A stretch of DNA of 23,591 nt from an uncultured Oscillospiraceae bacterium (GCA_910578965.1 CAJTSP010000028.1:1-23591), one strand, 5' to 3'. Numbered from the stretch's first letter, positions 6,652 to 14,897 are shown. Notes: generated by a model not told the origin, from the letters alone. A program made the numbers and translations.

Positions 6652-7836
6652 ATGCTGCTGGAGGAACTGGCAAAGGAACTGGTGGACATTACTGCAAGCC
6701 TGGTGGGCGGGCGCACCGTCAACATTATGAACACCGAGGGCATGATCGTTGCATCGAGCGACAAGAGCCGGGTGGGGACCTTCCATGCCGGGGCGCTCGA
6801 GGCGGTGCAGACCGGCCGGCCGGTGACCATCCGGCCCGACCAGTTGGATCAATACCCCGGCGCCAAAGAGGGCTGTAACATGCCCCTGCGGGTAAACGGC
6901 GCCCTGTTTGGGGTGGTGGGGCTGTATGGCGACCCTGCCGAGATACAATCCCTTGCGCGGCTGCTGGAGGTGTATGCTGCAAAATACATCCAACTGGAAG
7001 CGATGGCCAGCCCCCGGCTGGCCGCGGCCGAGCTGCGGGTGCGCCTGCTGCGTTTTTTGCTTGCGCCCAGCGAGGATTCGATGGCCCGTGCCCAGCGGCT
7101 GATGGATACCCTGGAGCTGCGGCCCCAGCCGCCGTATACCGTGCTGGTGCTGAGCTTCAAGGCGCCGCTGCAGGACGGTGGCCAACCGCAGCTACTGGAG
7201 CTTTTGAACCGCCAGGGCCTCTTGCGGGCGGGGCAGGATATTTACGGCATGCTGGACGACCGGCTGGTGATCGTGCGGGGCGGGACGCTGCCGCCGCGCC
7301 GGCTGGACGGGGCGTTGCTGGCCCAGTGCCGGGTTTCGGTGAGCGATAGCTGCCACAGCCTGTGGGAAATCCCGTCCCGTTATGAGCAGGCCTGCCGGCT
7401 GGACGAGCGGTATGCCGGCCCGCTGAACGACCTGCGGGAGCTGTCGGTGCGCTGCGGGTATATGCTGTGCACGGTTTCGGCTGACAACACGCCTTTTTTG
7501 GAGGAGCTTTACGCAGGGCTGGCAGGGGCGTTCCGTGCCGGCGAGCTGGATGCCGTACTCCAGACTGCCCGCAGCTATTACGACTGCGAGCGCAGCGTAG
7601 CCCGGGCGGCCGGGCGGCTGTTTATCCATAAAAACACTCTGCAGTATCGGATGCGCCGCTTGCTTGAGGCAATGGGCGCCGAAAACTGCAGCGGGTTTGA
7701 GCAGGAGCTGCTGGTGCGGCTGCTGCTGGAATACCATCGGTCCGGCAAACGGGGGGCGTCCCGGCAAACGCAGCCCCCTGCGCCCGCAAAGGAGGGCGGG
7801 CCGGACGCTGAACAGCGACAGGGCGCAAAAGCGTGA
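6652..7836 (+). CDS. cdaR: CdaR-family carbohydrate diacid regulator
   Basis: A 394-residue transcription regulator of the sugar-diacid type. The N-terminal sugar diacid recognition domain (about residues 1-130) starts with LAKELVDITASLVGGRTVNIM and contains the IVASSD and GVVGLYGD segments typical of CdaR. A middle region (about 140-280) follows, and a C-terminal PucR-type helix-turn-helix includes the segment RSVARAAGRLFIHKNTLQYR. The family activates uptake and breakdown of glucarate, galactarate and glycerate. The next gene is a GntP permease, the usual partner, so it most likely controls that gene. A GGGGAT ribosome site precedes the ATG. The last 35 or so residues are a Pro/Gly/Gln-rich tail without family character. 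No glucarate or galactarate dehydratase or glycerate kinase is in the window. Confidence 0.9.
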   Translation: MLLEELAKELVDITASLVGGRTVNIMNTEGMIVASSDKSRVGTFHAGALEAVQTGRPVTIRPDQLDQYPGAKEGCNMPLRVNGALFGVVGLYGDPAEIQSLARLLEVYAAKYIQLEAMASPRLAAAELRVRLLRFLLAPSEDSMARAQRLMDTLELRPQPPYTVLVLSFKAPLQDGGQPQLLELLNRQGLLRAGQDIYGMLDDRLVIVRGGTLPPRRLDGALLAQCRVSVSDSCHSLWEIPSRYEQACRLDERYAGPLNDLRELSVRCGYMLCTVSADNTPFLEELYAGLAGAFRAGELDAVLQTARSYYDCERSVARAAGRLFIHKNTLQYRMRRLLEAMGAENCSGFEQELLVRLLLEYHRSGKRGASRQTQPPAPAKEGGPDAEQRQGAKA

Positions 7837-8127
7837 AAAAGCAGCCGCAGGGGCCCGGCTTTACGGGCAGGCGCCCTTGCGGGGCCGCGGACGGGCGGGG
7901 GACGCGGCGCGAGGCACGTTTTTTGCCTTGCAAGGCGGAAGGACGCCTTTTGGCAAACGGCCGGATAAGCGGGCGGGGCGGGATAGCATTGGGTCCGCGG
8001 CCCGCAAGGCGGCTGTGCCCAGAGGCAGGCTTCCGGCCATTATCCGGGGAGCGGCTTTAGCCTGCGCGCGGACAGACGCGCGGGCGGCGGCAGCCCATCC
8101 CAAACCAAGCAAGAAGGAGGAAACATC
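7837..8127 (+). other. GC-rich gap between cdaR and the GntP gene
   Basis: These 291 bases carry no recognisable gene. I see no convincing -35/-10 pair and no clear terminator; only the strong AAGGAGG ribosome site at its right end stands out. It may be a long untranslated leader, or it may hold a CdaR-dependent promoter with a poor -35. Confidence 0.45.
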
Positions 8128-9483
8128 ATGCAAACATTCTTTCTGTTCGCGCTGATCATTGCATCGGTGCTGCTGATGGTGTATGCCATCTCCAAGCTCA
8201 AGATGCATCCCTTTATCGTCATGACCCTGATCGCCATCCTGGTGGGCCTCGTCTGGGGCATCGCGTTCCCCGAGTCGGAGCTGACCCCGGCGGTCGTCAT
8301 TGACACGGTCAAGAGCGGCTTTGGCAGCATCATGACCAGCATCGGTATCGTCATCCTGTGCGGCACCATCATTGGCACCATCCTGGAGAAGACCGGCGCC
8401 GCCATCACAATGGCCAACACCATCCTCAACATCGTTGGCAAAAAGAACAGCGTTGTGGCCATGGGCGCCATGGGCTATGTTACCGGTATCCCCGTCTTTT
8501 GTGATTCCGGCTTTGTAGTGCTCTCGCCCATCAGCCGTGCGCTGGCGGCCCAGTCCAACATCTCGCTGGCCGTCATGGCTACCGCCCTGTCCGGCGGTTT
8601 GTACGCCACCCACTGCCTCGTGCCGCCCACCCCCGGCCCCATTGCGATGGCCGGCACCCTTGAGGCCGACCTGGGCCTGACCATCCTGGTAGGCCTGATC
8701 GTCTCGATCCCTGCAACGGCGGTGGCCATCCTCTATGCGCTCAAGGTTTCGAGCAAGATCGACATCCCCGCCAACTCGGAATATACCTACGAGGAGCTGC
8801 AGCAGAAGTACGGCAAGCTGCCCGGCGCCCTGCAGAGCTTTGCGCCCATCCTGCTGCCTATCATCCTGATCGCCCTGGCCTCGGTGGCCTCCTTCCCGGG
8901 CGACCCCTTCGGCACCGGCTTCTTTGCCACCCTCATCAAATTCATCGGCAAGCCCGAGGTTGCGCTGCTGGGCGGCGTCTTCCTCTCGATCTCGCTCATT
9001 CCCGCCAGTGAGAAGGACAACACCCTCAAATGGATTACCCAGGGCGTTACCGACTCGGCCGCCATCCTCGCCATCACCGGCGCGGGCGGCTCGTTTGGGG
9101 CTATCCTCAAGCTGCTGCCCATTGCCGACTCGGTAGGCGGGCTGGTGAACACCGGCATCGGCGTGCTGATCCCCTTCATCATCGCCATGATCCTCAAGCT
9201 GGCCATGGGCGCTTCTACCGTTGCGATGATTACCACCGCCGGCATGATGGCTCCCCTGATGGCCTCGATGGGCTTTACCAGCCCGCTGGCCCGCGTGCTG
9301 GTGGTGCTGGCTATCGGTGCCGGCTCGATGGTTGCCTCCCACGCAAACGACTCCTATTTCTGGGTGGTTTCGCAGTTCTCGGATATGAAGACCGAGGAGG
9401 CTTATAAGTGCCAGACCGGCATGACCGCCGTGATGGGCATTACCATCATTATCCTGCTCTTTATTCTTTCGCTGTTTGTATAA
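8128..9483 (+). CDS. GntP-family gluconate/sugar-acid permease
   Basis: A 451-residue, roughly 12-helix inner-membrane permease of the GntP family, which imports gluconate and related sugar acids (glycerate, idonate, D-serine in some members) with protons. Characteristic segments include GFGSIMTSIGIVILCGTIIG, MGYVTGIPVFCDSGFVVL, THCLVPPTPGP and the end region GAGSMVASHANDSYFWVVSQF. Length is standard. AAGGAGG stands seven bases before the ATG. Codon choice is strikingly rich in ATC, GCC, CTG and ACC compared with neighbouring genes, which suggests high expression. A very strong terminator follows. The adjacent CdaR suggests glycerate or an aldarate as substrate; this is inference. Confidence 0.93.
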   Translation: MQTFFLFALIIASVLLMVYAISKLKMHPFIVMTLIAILVGLVWGIAFPESELTPAVVIDTVKSGFGSIMTSIGIVILCGTIIGTILEKTGAAITMANTILNIVGKKNSVVAMGAMGYVTGIPVFCDSGFVVLSPISRALAAQSNISLAVMATALSGGLYATHCLVPPTPGPIAMAGTLEADLGLTILVGLIVSIPATAVAILYALKVSSKIDIPANSEYTYEELQQKYGKLPGALQSFAPILLPIILIALASVASFPGDPFGTGFFATLIKFIGKPEVALLGGVFLSISLIPASEKDNTLKWITQGVTDSAAILAITGAGGSFGAILKLLPIADSVGGLVNTGIGVLIPFIIAMILKLAMGASTVAMITTAGMMAPLMASMGFTSPLARVLVVLAIGAGSMVASHANDSYFWVVSQFSDMKTEEAYKCQTGMTAVMGITIIILLFILSLFV

Positions 9484-9578
9484 GCTGCCCGCGCGGGGCG
9501 GAATACCGCCCGCAGAAAACGGTGCAGGCGTCCCCTCTCGGGGGATGCAGGCTTTGACAGCGGCAGATTGAACAAAAG

Positions 9579-9630
9579 GCCGCCGCGGCCCGACCGGTTG
9601 CAGAACCGGGAGGCCGCGGCGGCTTTCTTT
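9579..9630 (+). terminator. Strong terminator after the GntP gene
   Basis: GCCGCCGCGGCC (9579-9590) pairs perfectly with GGCCGCGGCGGC (9612-9623), with an inner CCGGTT/AACCGG stem. TTTCTTT follows. Confidence 0.93.
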
Positions 9631-9933
9631 GTGCGCCGGTCTGAGGGCAGGTCGTAGGCCAATCTGGGGGGCACGCCCCCCAGACCCCCGATTTGGGCCA
9701 ATCGCCAATTTGGGGGATACGATCCACCATGATGGATGCGCTGTTTCTGGATTTTTTGCCCTTTGCAAACTGGTTGGCAAAAAATGCGAAACATCGGACC
9801 AGACCCCCATCATAAGGGGAATGTATAAAGTGCGAACATAAACATCGCTTGACAAGGGCATACATGGTTTTTGGGGCAAAGGAGCAAAAACAAAAAAAGG
9901 TAAAAAGCTCTTTTGCCCAAAAACTCCGCAGGA
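9631..9933. other. Structured intergenic stretch without genes
   Basis: No gene is supported here. Several inverted repeats follow one another: TCTGGGGGGC/GCCCCCCAGA (9663-9672 and 9675-9684), immediately followed by CCCCCGATTTGG/CCAATTTGGGGG (9685-9696 and 9705-9716, one mismatch), and GGGCAAAGGAGC/GCTCTTTTGCCC (9874-9885 and 9907-9918, one mismatch) around an A-rich loop. A TTGACA at 9850 has no matching -10. It could be a repetitive extragenic element, a small RNA or the remains of an old insertion. Confidence 0.5.
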
Positions 9934-9976
9934 CCGACAGGGCAAGGCCAGCGGCACGCTGGCCTTGCCCTGTCGG
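9934..9976 (-). terminator. 20-bp perfect palindrome after the MarR gene
   Basis: Bases 9934-9953 pair perfectly with 9957-9976 around a three-base loop (GCA). It lies 28 bases after the MarR stop. No T-run follows at once on the minus strand; TTTTT comes about ten bases later. It probably ends or stabilises the MarR transcript. Confidence 0.6.
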
Positions 9977-10004
9977 CGTGTGGGCCCTTGTTAAGGGATG
10001 TAAA

Positions 10005-10520
10005 TTAATCCGGCGCTACCTTCACCAGCACCACCGGCTCGTCCGGCTTTTCCTCCTGGTTCTCGCTGTGGCATCGTCCCCAGATGGCAAACACCTGGCT
10101 AACTACCTCAAGCTCGCTCGGTGAGATACGGCCCAAAAGGTCAAAGAGCTCTCCAAAACGTTCTTTTTTGGATTCCTCGGCGTATTTTTCGTACTCCCGG
10201 AGCCCGGCGGCGGATACCATGAGGATGATGTTTTTGCGGTTGCCTGCCGCGTGGTATTTCTCCACCAGGCCCTTGTGCACCAGCCGCTGCACATATTTGG
10301 AATAGGTGGCCTGGCTCAGGCCCAGATGCTCGGCGTACCATTTCATATTTTTATGCTGGTCGGCATATTCCAGGATATGCTCCATGATCTGCACCTCGTA
10401 GGGCGAAAACTTGATTGCATCGCCAAACAGCTCGGTTTTGCAGATCTGTGAGTATCCGTTGGCAGACCGGTAAAAATTCCGGACGATCTCCCGGTAGGGA
10501 TCCATCCATTCCAGCTTCAT
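10005..10520 (-). CDS. MarR-family transcriptional regulator
   Basis: A 171-residue winged-helix regulator. The DNA-binding core includes MKWYAEHLGLSQATYSKYVQ (helix-turn-helix), then LVHKGLVEKYHAAGNRKNIILMVSAAG (recognition helix end and beta wing). The N-terminal helix with YRSANGYSQI and the C-terminal helix with LFDLLGRISPSELEVV form the dimer region. Length is slightly above the usual 140-150 because of an acidic tail. The ATG at 10520 is chosen because MarR homology starts there and AAAGGA lies upstream; the open frame extends another 47 codons without family character. It is divergent from the hydrolase-membrane fusion gene, so that gene is its probable target. MarR proteins often respond to phenolic or hydrophobic ligands; the ligand here is unknown. 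Confidence 0.85.
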   Translation of the reverse strand: MKLEWMDPYREIVRNFYRSANGYSQICKTELFGDAIKFSPYEVQIMEHILEYADQHKNMKWYAEHLGLSQATYSKYVQRLVHKGLVEKYHAAGNRKNIILMVSAAGLREYEKYAEESKKERFGELFDLLGRISPSELEVVSQVFAIWGRCHSENQEEKPDEPVVLVKVAPD

Positions 10521-10589
10521 TGTGCAAGACCGTCCTTTCTGCCAAGGGTGCGCGGCGGCTGCCGCTGTGGTGGTTGCTGTGGTGGCTTT

Positions 10590-10618
10590 AGTATAGCACA
10601 CAGGGGGGATGGGCGCAA
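10590..10618 (-). promoter_or_regulatory. Promoter of the MarR gene
   Basis: On the minus strand TTGCGC (10618-10613), 17-base spacer, TATACT (10595-10590), 70 bases before the MarR start. Confidence 0.7.
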
Positions 10619-10686
10619 ATAAAAAAGGCCGGGAGGATTGTTGATTGTAACAAACGAACATATAATTTTTTATACACTATATATAA

Positions 10687-10716
10687 TTGCCAATAGAAAG
10701 TATTTGAAGTATACTT
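10687..10716 (+). promoter_or_regulatory. Promoter of the hydrolase-membrane gene with overlapping palindrome
   Basis: TTGCCA (10687-10692), 17-base spacer, TATACT (10710-10715). The -10 lies inside the perfect palindrome AAGTATACTT (10707-10716), a plausible operator for the divergent MarR regulator. The region from 10650 to 10720 is exceptionally AT-rich for this window. Confidence 0.65.
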
Positions 10717-10924
10717 GATATAGAATTCCCCGCAGGGCGGCGGTGCGGTACAAAGGCGGAATGCGTAGGGGGCCTGCGGTGTTTTGGCCGGCGGGTACAG
10801 CCGCATGGGGCCAGTTTTAGGGCGTATTTTTGGAACCGCCGCTCAAAAGGGGAGCGTTTTGGCCGGCAGGGCGCCGGGCCGCAAATCGTGCGGCATGCCG
10901 CCCTGCAAGAAAGGAGAGGATATT
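10717..10924 (+). other. Long structured 5' leader of the hydrolase-membrane gene
   Basis: About 200 untranslated bases. GCCGCCCTGC (10897-10906), close to the ribosome site, can pair either with GCAGGGCGGC near the 5' end (10732-10741, ten perfect pairs) or locally through CGCCCTGC with GCAGGGCG (10866-10873). The local hairpin has an inner stem GCCGC/GCGGC (10878-10882 and 10890-10894). The AAGGAGAGG site begins about five bases after this arm. No known riboswitch class is recognised. Confidence 0.4.
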
Positions 10925-12751
10925 GTGGAACGAGTGCGAAAAACGGCAAAGCTTGGCCTGTGCATCTCGCTGGCTCTGATGCTGCTGTGCGGTATTGTGG
11001 TGTCGGCGGTGCAGACGAGCGGCGGCCAGGTAACGATGAAGGAGCTGACCTTTGAGACGGACAGCGGCTATACCATGTCGGCCTACCTGCTGGTGCCCAA
11101 GACGGCCACGGCCGAAACACCGGCTCCGGCCATCGTAACCAGCCACGGCTACCTGAACAACAAGGAAATGGCGGACGCGAACTATGTGGAGCTGGCCCGC
11201 CGCGGCTTTGTGGTGCTGTCGGTGGATCAGCCGGACCACGGCGACTCCGAGGTAACGCCGAACTTTTTCATCCTTGCGCCGGACGGCGTCTACCAGGGCG
11301 TGTTGGCCCTGAGCCGGATGCCCTTTGTGGACAACAGCCGCATCGGCGTGACCGGCCACTCGATGGGGAGCTGGTCGGTGAATGCGGCGGTGCAGGCAGA
11401 CAACGCCAGCGATACCCGGCTGATTGCGGCGGCGCTGATCCACTGCAATGACCCCCTGTACCAGGACGAGACCGGCCAGTTCGCCAACCCCTACGGCAGC
11501 CGGGATGTAGGGGTGGTTTCGGCGGTGTACGATGAGTTTTTTGGCACCTCCCGGGACGAGAACGGCGGCCTTTTGAGCTCGCCCTACTTTATGCAGACCG
11601 ATACGGCCCAGAGCTTTTTGAACTTTGGCGCCGACCCGGCCGGAGCCGAGGTGCGCAGCGAATATACCGAGTACTGGCAGGAGGTGGAGGGCAAGAACAC
11701 CCTGCGCATCATCTACCGCCCGCCCATCATCCACCCCTGGTCGCATTTTTCTGCCCGATCGGAGTCCTATATCATCGATTTCTTCGATAAGACCCTGGGC
11801 TCGGTAAACCCCATCGACCCCAACAACCAGGTGTGGCAGTGGAAAGAAGCCTTTAACTTTGTGGGGGTCATCGGGTTTGCGCTCTTCCTGTGCTCGTTTG
11901 CCACCCTGCTGGTGTTTACCCCCCTGTTTGCACCGCTGCGGGCCGCAGAACCGGTGCAGCCGATGGAAAAACCAGACAAAGCCGGCCAGCTTTGGTTCTG
12001 GCTCTCGCTGGCGGCGGGCGCGCTCTTTGGCTCGGTAGCCTACCTGAGCCTGGTAAACCTGGGCAACTCCATGAGCGTTGCACAGGGCGAGGCGATGGGC
12101 CTGGGGCTCTGGTCCGCCTGCTGCGGGCTTTTCTCGATCCTGAGCATGCTGGCCTATTATTACGGCTATGGCAGGAAACACGGCTTTGACCTTGCCGGGC
12201 GCGGCGTGGTGATGCCTCTTAAAAAGCTGGGCCTCAGCGCCCTGCTGGCCCTGATTGTGGTGGCGGTGGCCTACGGCATCGTGTTTGCGGTGGATTATTT
12301 CTTCTTGGCCGACTTCCGGCTCTGGACCCTGGCCATCAAGGCGTTTGAGGCGCCCATCCTGCGCTATCTGCCCTACATCCTGCTTTTCTTCCCCTATTAC
12401 ATTGCCAACTCGGTTGCGGTAAACTGCTTTAACGACAACCGCATCGGCGGCAGGCTGAACGGGGTCATCTGCGCCGTCTTTTCGGCCGTGCCCGCGCTGG
12501 TGCTGCCTTGGATCCAGTACGGGGTCTACTACTCCACCAACCATATGATGTGGCCCCAGGCCACCATGGATTCTCCCAACTATCCGATGTTTGTGCTGTG
12601 GCTTTTCCCCATCGTGCTGATCCTGATCGGCTCGACCCTTATCTCCCGCGCTGTTTACCGCAGCACCAAAAACCCCTACATTGCGGGGCTGGCCAATGCG
12701 GTGATTGTGGGGCTGATGACTATTACCAATACCTGCACCGTCTTTACCTGA
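10925..12751 (+). CDS. Alpha/beta hydrolase fused to a polytopic membrane domain
   Basis: A 608-residue protein in two parts. An N-terminal membrane segment (about residues 10-30) is followed by a dienelactone-hydrolase-like alpha/beta hydrolase domain (about 35-290): SHGYLNN (oxyanion region), LSVDQPDHGDS, nucleophile elbow GHSMGS with Ser146, and HPWSHFS (His270/274) as candidate catalytic His. The C-terminal part from about 312 has some eight hydrophobic segments. The hydrolase domain probably faces outside, since it lies between a signal-anchor-like helix and the first helix of the bundle. Esters, peptides or lipid-linked compounds are possible substrates; none can be named. The start is GTG with AAAGGAGAGG about seven bases upstream. 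It stands alone, divergent from the MarR gene, and ends before a strong shared terminator. Confidence 0.8.
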   Translation: MERVRKTAKLGLCISLALMLLCGIVVSAVQTSGGQVTMKELTFETDSGYTMSAYLLVPKTATAETPAPAIVTSHGYLNNKEMADANYVELARRGFVVLSVDQPDHGDSEVTPNFFILAPDGVYQGVLALSRMPFVDNSRIGVTGHSMGSWSVNAAVQADNASDTRLIAAALIHCNDPLYQDETGQFANPYGSRDVGVVSAVYDEFFGTSRDENGGLLSSPYFMQTDTAQSFLNFGADPAGAEVRSEYTEYWQEVEGKNTLRIIYRPPIIHPWSHFSARSESYIIDFFDKTLGSVNPIDPNNQVWQWKEAFNFVGVIGFALFLCSFATLLVFTPLFAPLRAAEPVQPMEKPDKAGQLWFWLSLAAGALFGSVAYLSLVNLGNSMSVAQGEAMGLGLWSACCGLFSILSMLAYYYGYGRKHGFDLAGRGVVMPLKKLGLSALLALIVVAVAYGIVFAVDYFFLADFRLWTLAIKAFEAPILRYLPYILLFFPYYIANSVAVNCFNDNRIGGRLNGVICAVFSAVPALVLPWIQYGVYYSTNHMMWPQATMDSPNYPMFVLWLFPIVLILIGSTLISRAVYRSTKNPYIAGLANAVIVGLMTITNTCTVFT

Positions 12752-12827
12752 TGTGCCCCAACAGCCCACATGCGGCCCCTGCCGCAAAGACGGCCTTTTG
12801 CGGCAGGGACGGTTCGGGTAAAGCCTG

Positions 12828-12873
12828 AAAAGCGCCGCCCGGCGGGAAATTTTCCCGCCGGGCGGCGCGCTTT
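12828..12873. terminator. Bidirectional terminator, hydrolase gene and transketolase operon
   Basis: Bases 12832-12849 and 12851-12868 form an 18-base perfect inverted repeat with a single central base. On the minus side TTTT (12831-12828) follows; on the plus side a shorter TTT. It serves the convergent ends of the two transcripts. Confidence 0.85.
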
Positions 12874-12923
12874 GCCTGCCGGGGCAAGGGGCTGTGCCGG
12901 CTGCCTGCGGCTGGCCGGAAGAT

Positions 12924-13862
12924 TTATTTTGCGCCCCTTACAAACTGCTCCACGCTGCCGGCAATGTCCGGGGCCGTTAGGCCGTACTCGTGTAGGACGT
13001 CCTCCGGTTTGCCGGACTGGCCGAACCGGTCCTGCACGCCGATCTTGCGGAAGGCGGCGGGGGCGCAGATGCGCAGCAGCACATCCCCCACGGCGTCCCC
13101 CAGCCCGCCAATAACCGAGTGCTCCTCGACCGTGATCACGCAGCCGCAGTTTTTGACGCTGTCCAGGATCATATCCTCGTCGATTGGCTTGACGGTATGC
13201 ATGTTGACGACCCGCACCTGAAGGCCGCGCGCAGCCAGCAGCCGGGCGGCTTCGAGACAGGTGGCGACCATAATGCCACAGGTGATGATCGCGGCGTCCC
13301 GGCCTTCCCGCAGGAGGTTTGCCTTGCCTACCTCAAACGGGGATTCCTCTTCAAATACCGGGGAAGGAAGACGGGCCAGCCGCAGAAAAACCGGCCCGTC
13401 AATGCGGGCGGCCGCGCGCACAGCGCGGAATGTTTCGCGGGCGTCGCAGGGCACAAGGATGGTCATGCCCGGAAGGGCCCGCATCAGGGCCATATCCTCA
13501 ACCGCCTGGTGGCTTCCGCCGTCCTCGCCCAGGGTGATGCCCGCGTGGGTCATGCCAAATTTTACGTTCAGGTGCGGATAGGCCACCCCGTTGCGAATCT
13601 GCTCAAAGGCACGCCCGGCAAAAACGGCAAAGGTGCTTGCAAAGGGGATATAGCCCATTGAGGCAAGCCCCGCCGCCATGTCCACCATATTGGCCTCGGC
13701 GATGCCGGCGTTAAAAAAACGCTTTGGGAATTCGGCGGCAAAGGTGGCGGACATGGTAGCGTGTGCAAGGTCTGCGTCCAGCGCCACAATGCGCGGGTCT
13801 TCATGGCCCAGTTGTGCCAGGGCCTCACCATATGCTACACGGATCGCTTTCATTTCAGCCAT
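12924..13862 (-). CDS. Transketolase, C-terminal subunit
   Basis: A 312-residue second half of a split, thiamine-diphosphate-dependent transketolase, containing the pyrimidine-binding and C-terminal domains. NAGIAEANMVDMAAGLA carries the cofactor-activating Glu56. THAGITLGEDGGSHQ holds His106 and His118, matching the conserved substrate-site histidines of full transketolases. PCDARETFRAVRAA and the C-terminal EEHSVIGGLGDAV are also typical. It pairs with the upstream subunit to move a two-carbon ketol unit between sugars. The ATG at 13862 has GGAGG nine bases upstream and overlaps the end of the N-terminal subunit gene by eight bases, which indicates translational coupling. Such split enzymes often serve special pathways rather than the central pentose phosphate route. 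Confidence 0.93.
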   Translation of the reverse strand: MAEMKAIRVAYGEALAQLGHEDPRIVALDADLAHATMSATFAAEFPKRFFNAGIAEANMVDMAAGLASMGYIPFASTFAVFAGRAFEQIRNGVAYPHLNVKFGMTHAGITLGEDGGSHQAVEDMALMRALPGMTILVPCDARETFRAVRAAARIDGPVFLRLARLPSPVFEEESPFEVGKANLLREGRDAAIITCGIMVATCLEAARLLAARGLQVRVVNMHTVKPIDEDMILDSVKNCGCVITVEEHSVIGGLGDAVGDVLLRICAPAAFRKIGVQDRFGQSGKPEDVLHEYGLTAPDIAGSVEQFVRGAK

Positions 13863-14679
13863 TGTTGCTTCCCTCCAGTTCTGCCACGGCTGCCTTGCGC
13901 TCGGCCTCGCTGGGGGCCTTGCCGTGCCAGCCCACCTCGTTTTCCATAAAAGATACCCCTTTGCCCTTGACCGTGCGGCAGAGCAGTGCACGCGGCTTGC
14001 CGGGCGCGCCGGGACGCCTTAGCGCGGCCATGACCTGCTCGATGTCATTGCCGTCGGAAACCTCGGCCAGGTCATAGCCAAAGGAGAGCAACTTGCCCGG
14101 CAGGTCGCCAAGGCTCATGACCTGGCTATTGGCGCCGTCAATCTGCAGGCCGTTGTGGTCGATCAGGACGGTGAGGTTATCCAGCTTGTAGTGAGCGGCG
14201 GCCATAGAGGCCTCCCAGACCAGCCCTTCCTGCAGCTCGCCGTCGCCGCACAAAGCGTACACCTGCACGCCGTTGCCGGACAGCTTTGCTCCGAGGGCCA
14301 TGCCCACGGCAATCGAAAGGCCCTGCCCGAGCGAGCCGGTGGAGGCATCTACGCCGGGGCATTTTTTGGAGTCTGGATGCCCTTGCAGGATGCTGTGTAT
14401 CTGCCGGAAGCCGGCGAGCTCCCGGCGCGGGAAAAAGCCCTTATCGGCCAACACGGCATAATAGGCGGGGGCGGCGTGCCCCTTGGAAAGGACAAACCGG
14501 TCGCGCTCCGGCCAGTTGGGCCGCGCAGGGTCTACCCGCATTTGGGTATAGTACAATGCCGCAAGCATCTCCACGGCAGACAAAGAGCCGCCCGGGTGCC
14601 CGGACGCCGCTTTTGCCGTCATGTTGATGATGTCGCAGCGCAGGCCGACACATTTTGCCTTTAGTTCGGATACAGTCAT
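13855..14679 (-). CDS. Transketolase, N-terminal subunit
   Basis: A 274-residue first half of the split transketolase. It binds the diphosphate of thiamine diphosphate through GDGELQEG (145-152) and Asn176, with Mg2+. Conserved histidines are in place: GHPGGSLS (His28), SKGHAAP (His68), GHPD (His101) and GWHGKAPS (His252). Length is normal for this half. AGGAGCGG stands upstream of the ATG. It is the first gene of the two-gene operon, and its promoter faces the GntR gene across a 289-base region with a likely GntR operator. This context, rather than any housekeeping neighbour, suggests inducible catabolic use. Confidence 0.93.
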   Translation of the reverse strand: MTVSELKAKCVGLRCDIINMTAKAASGHPGGSLSAVEMLAALYYTQMRVDPARPNWPERDRFVLSKGHAAPAYYAVLADKGFFPRRELAGFRQIHSILQGHPDSKKCPGVDASTGSLGQGLSIAVGMALGAKLSGNGVQVYALCGDGELQEGLVWEASMAAAHYKLDNLTVLIDHNGLQIDGANSQVMSLGDLPGKLLSFGYDLAEVSDGNDIEQVMAALRRPGAPGKPRALLCRTVKGKGVSFMENEVGWHGKAPSEAERKAAVAELEGSNNG

Positions 14680-14760
14680 AAGAGACCCGCTCCTTTTTCT
14701 GTTTGAAGGTTGATTGCCCGGTATGAACGCCGGGCATGCAAACGCGCGCAGAAATGTACA

Positions 14761-14785
14761 ACATCATACAATCATACAATATGAT
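14761..14785. promoter_or_regulatory. Likely GntR operator at the transketolase promoter
   Basis: ACATCATACAAT (14761-14772) overlaps by two bases the perfect inverted repeat ATCAT-N5-ATGAT (14771-14785). It covers the -10 edge and start site of the leftward promoter. The same 12-mer occurs at the promoter of the isomerase/ABC operon (15983-15994). Its reverse complement starts ATTGTATGAT, similar in style to FadR-type GntR sites. Confidence 0.65.
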
Positions 14786-14812
14786 AATGTACGTTTTTTG
14801 CGGTTCTGTCAA
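14784..14812 (-). promoter_or_regulatory. Promoter of the split transketolase operon
   Basis: On the minus strand a perfect TTGACA (14812-14807), 17-base spacer, CATTAT (14789-14784), about 105 bases before the ATG. Confidence 0.75.
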
Positions 14813-14897
14813 GAGAAAAATACATTTTTGTTGGAAAAGCATTAAACCAAAGGCAACTTTTTGTCGAAAACATGCAAGATTGTAGGACAAAAGACAA

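Noticed and set aside
9631..9860. Insertion sequence or tRNA in the gene-free stretch
   Set aside because: No transposase fragment, terminal repeats with target duplication, or cloverleaf was found.
7861..9957. 698-codon open frame on the minus strand across the GntP gene
   Set aside because: It is the antisense of a clear 12-helix permease with highly biased codons; the translation is low-complexity (His/Asp/Gly/Gln-rich) and matches no family.
10817..12787. 656-codon open frame on the minus strand across the hydrolase-membrane gene
   Set aside because: Antisense artefact of GC-rich coding sequence; the plus frame has catalytic motifs, membrane helices, promoter and ribosome site.
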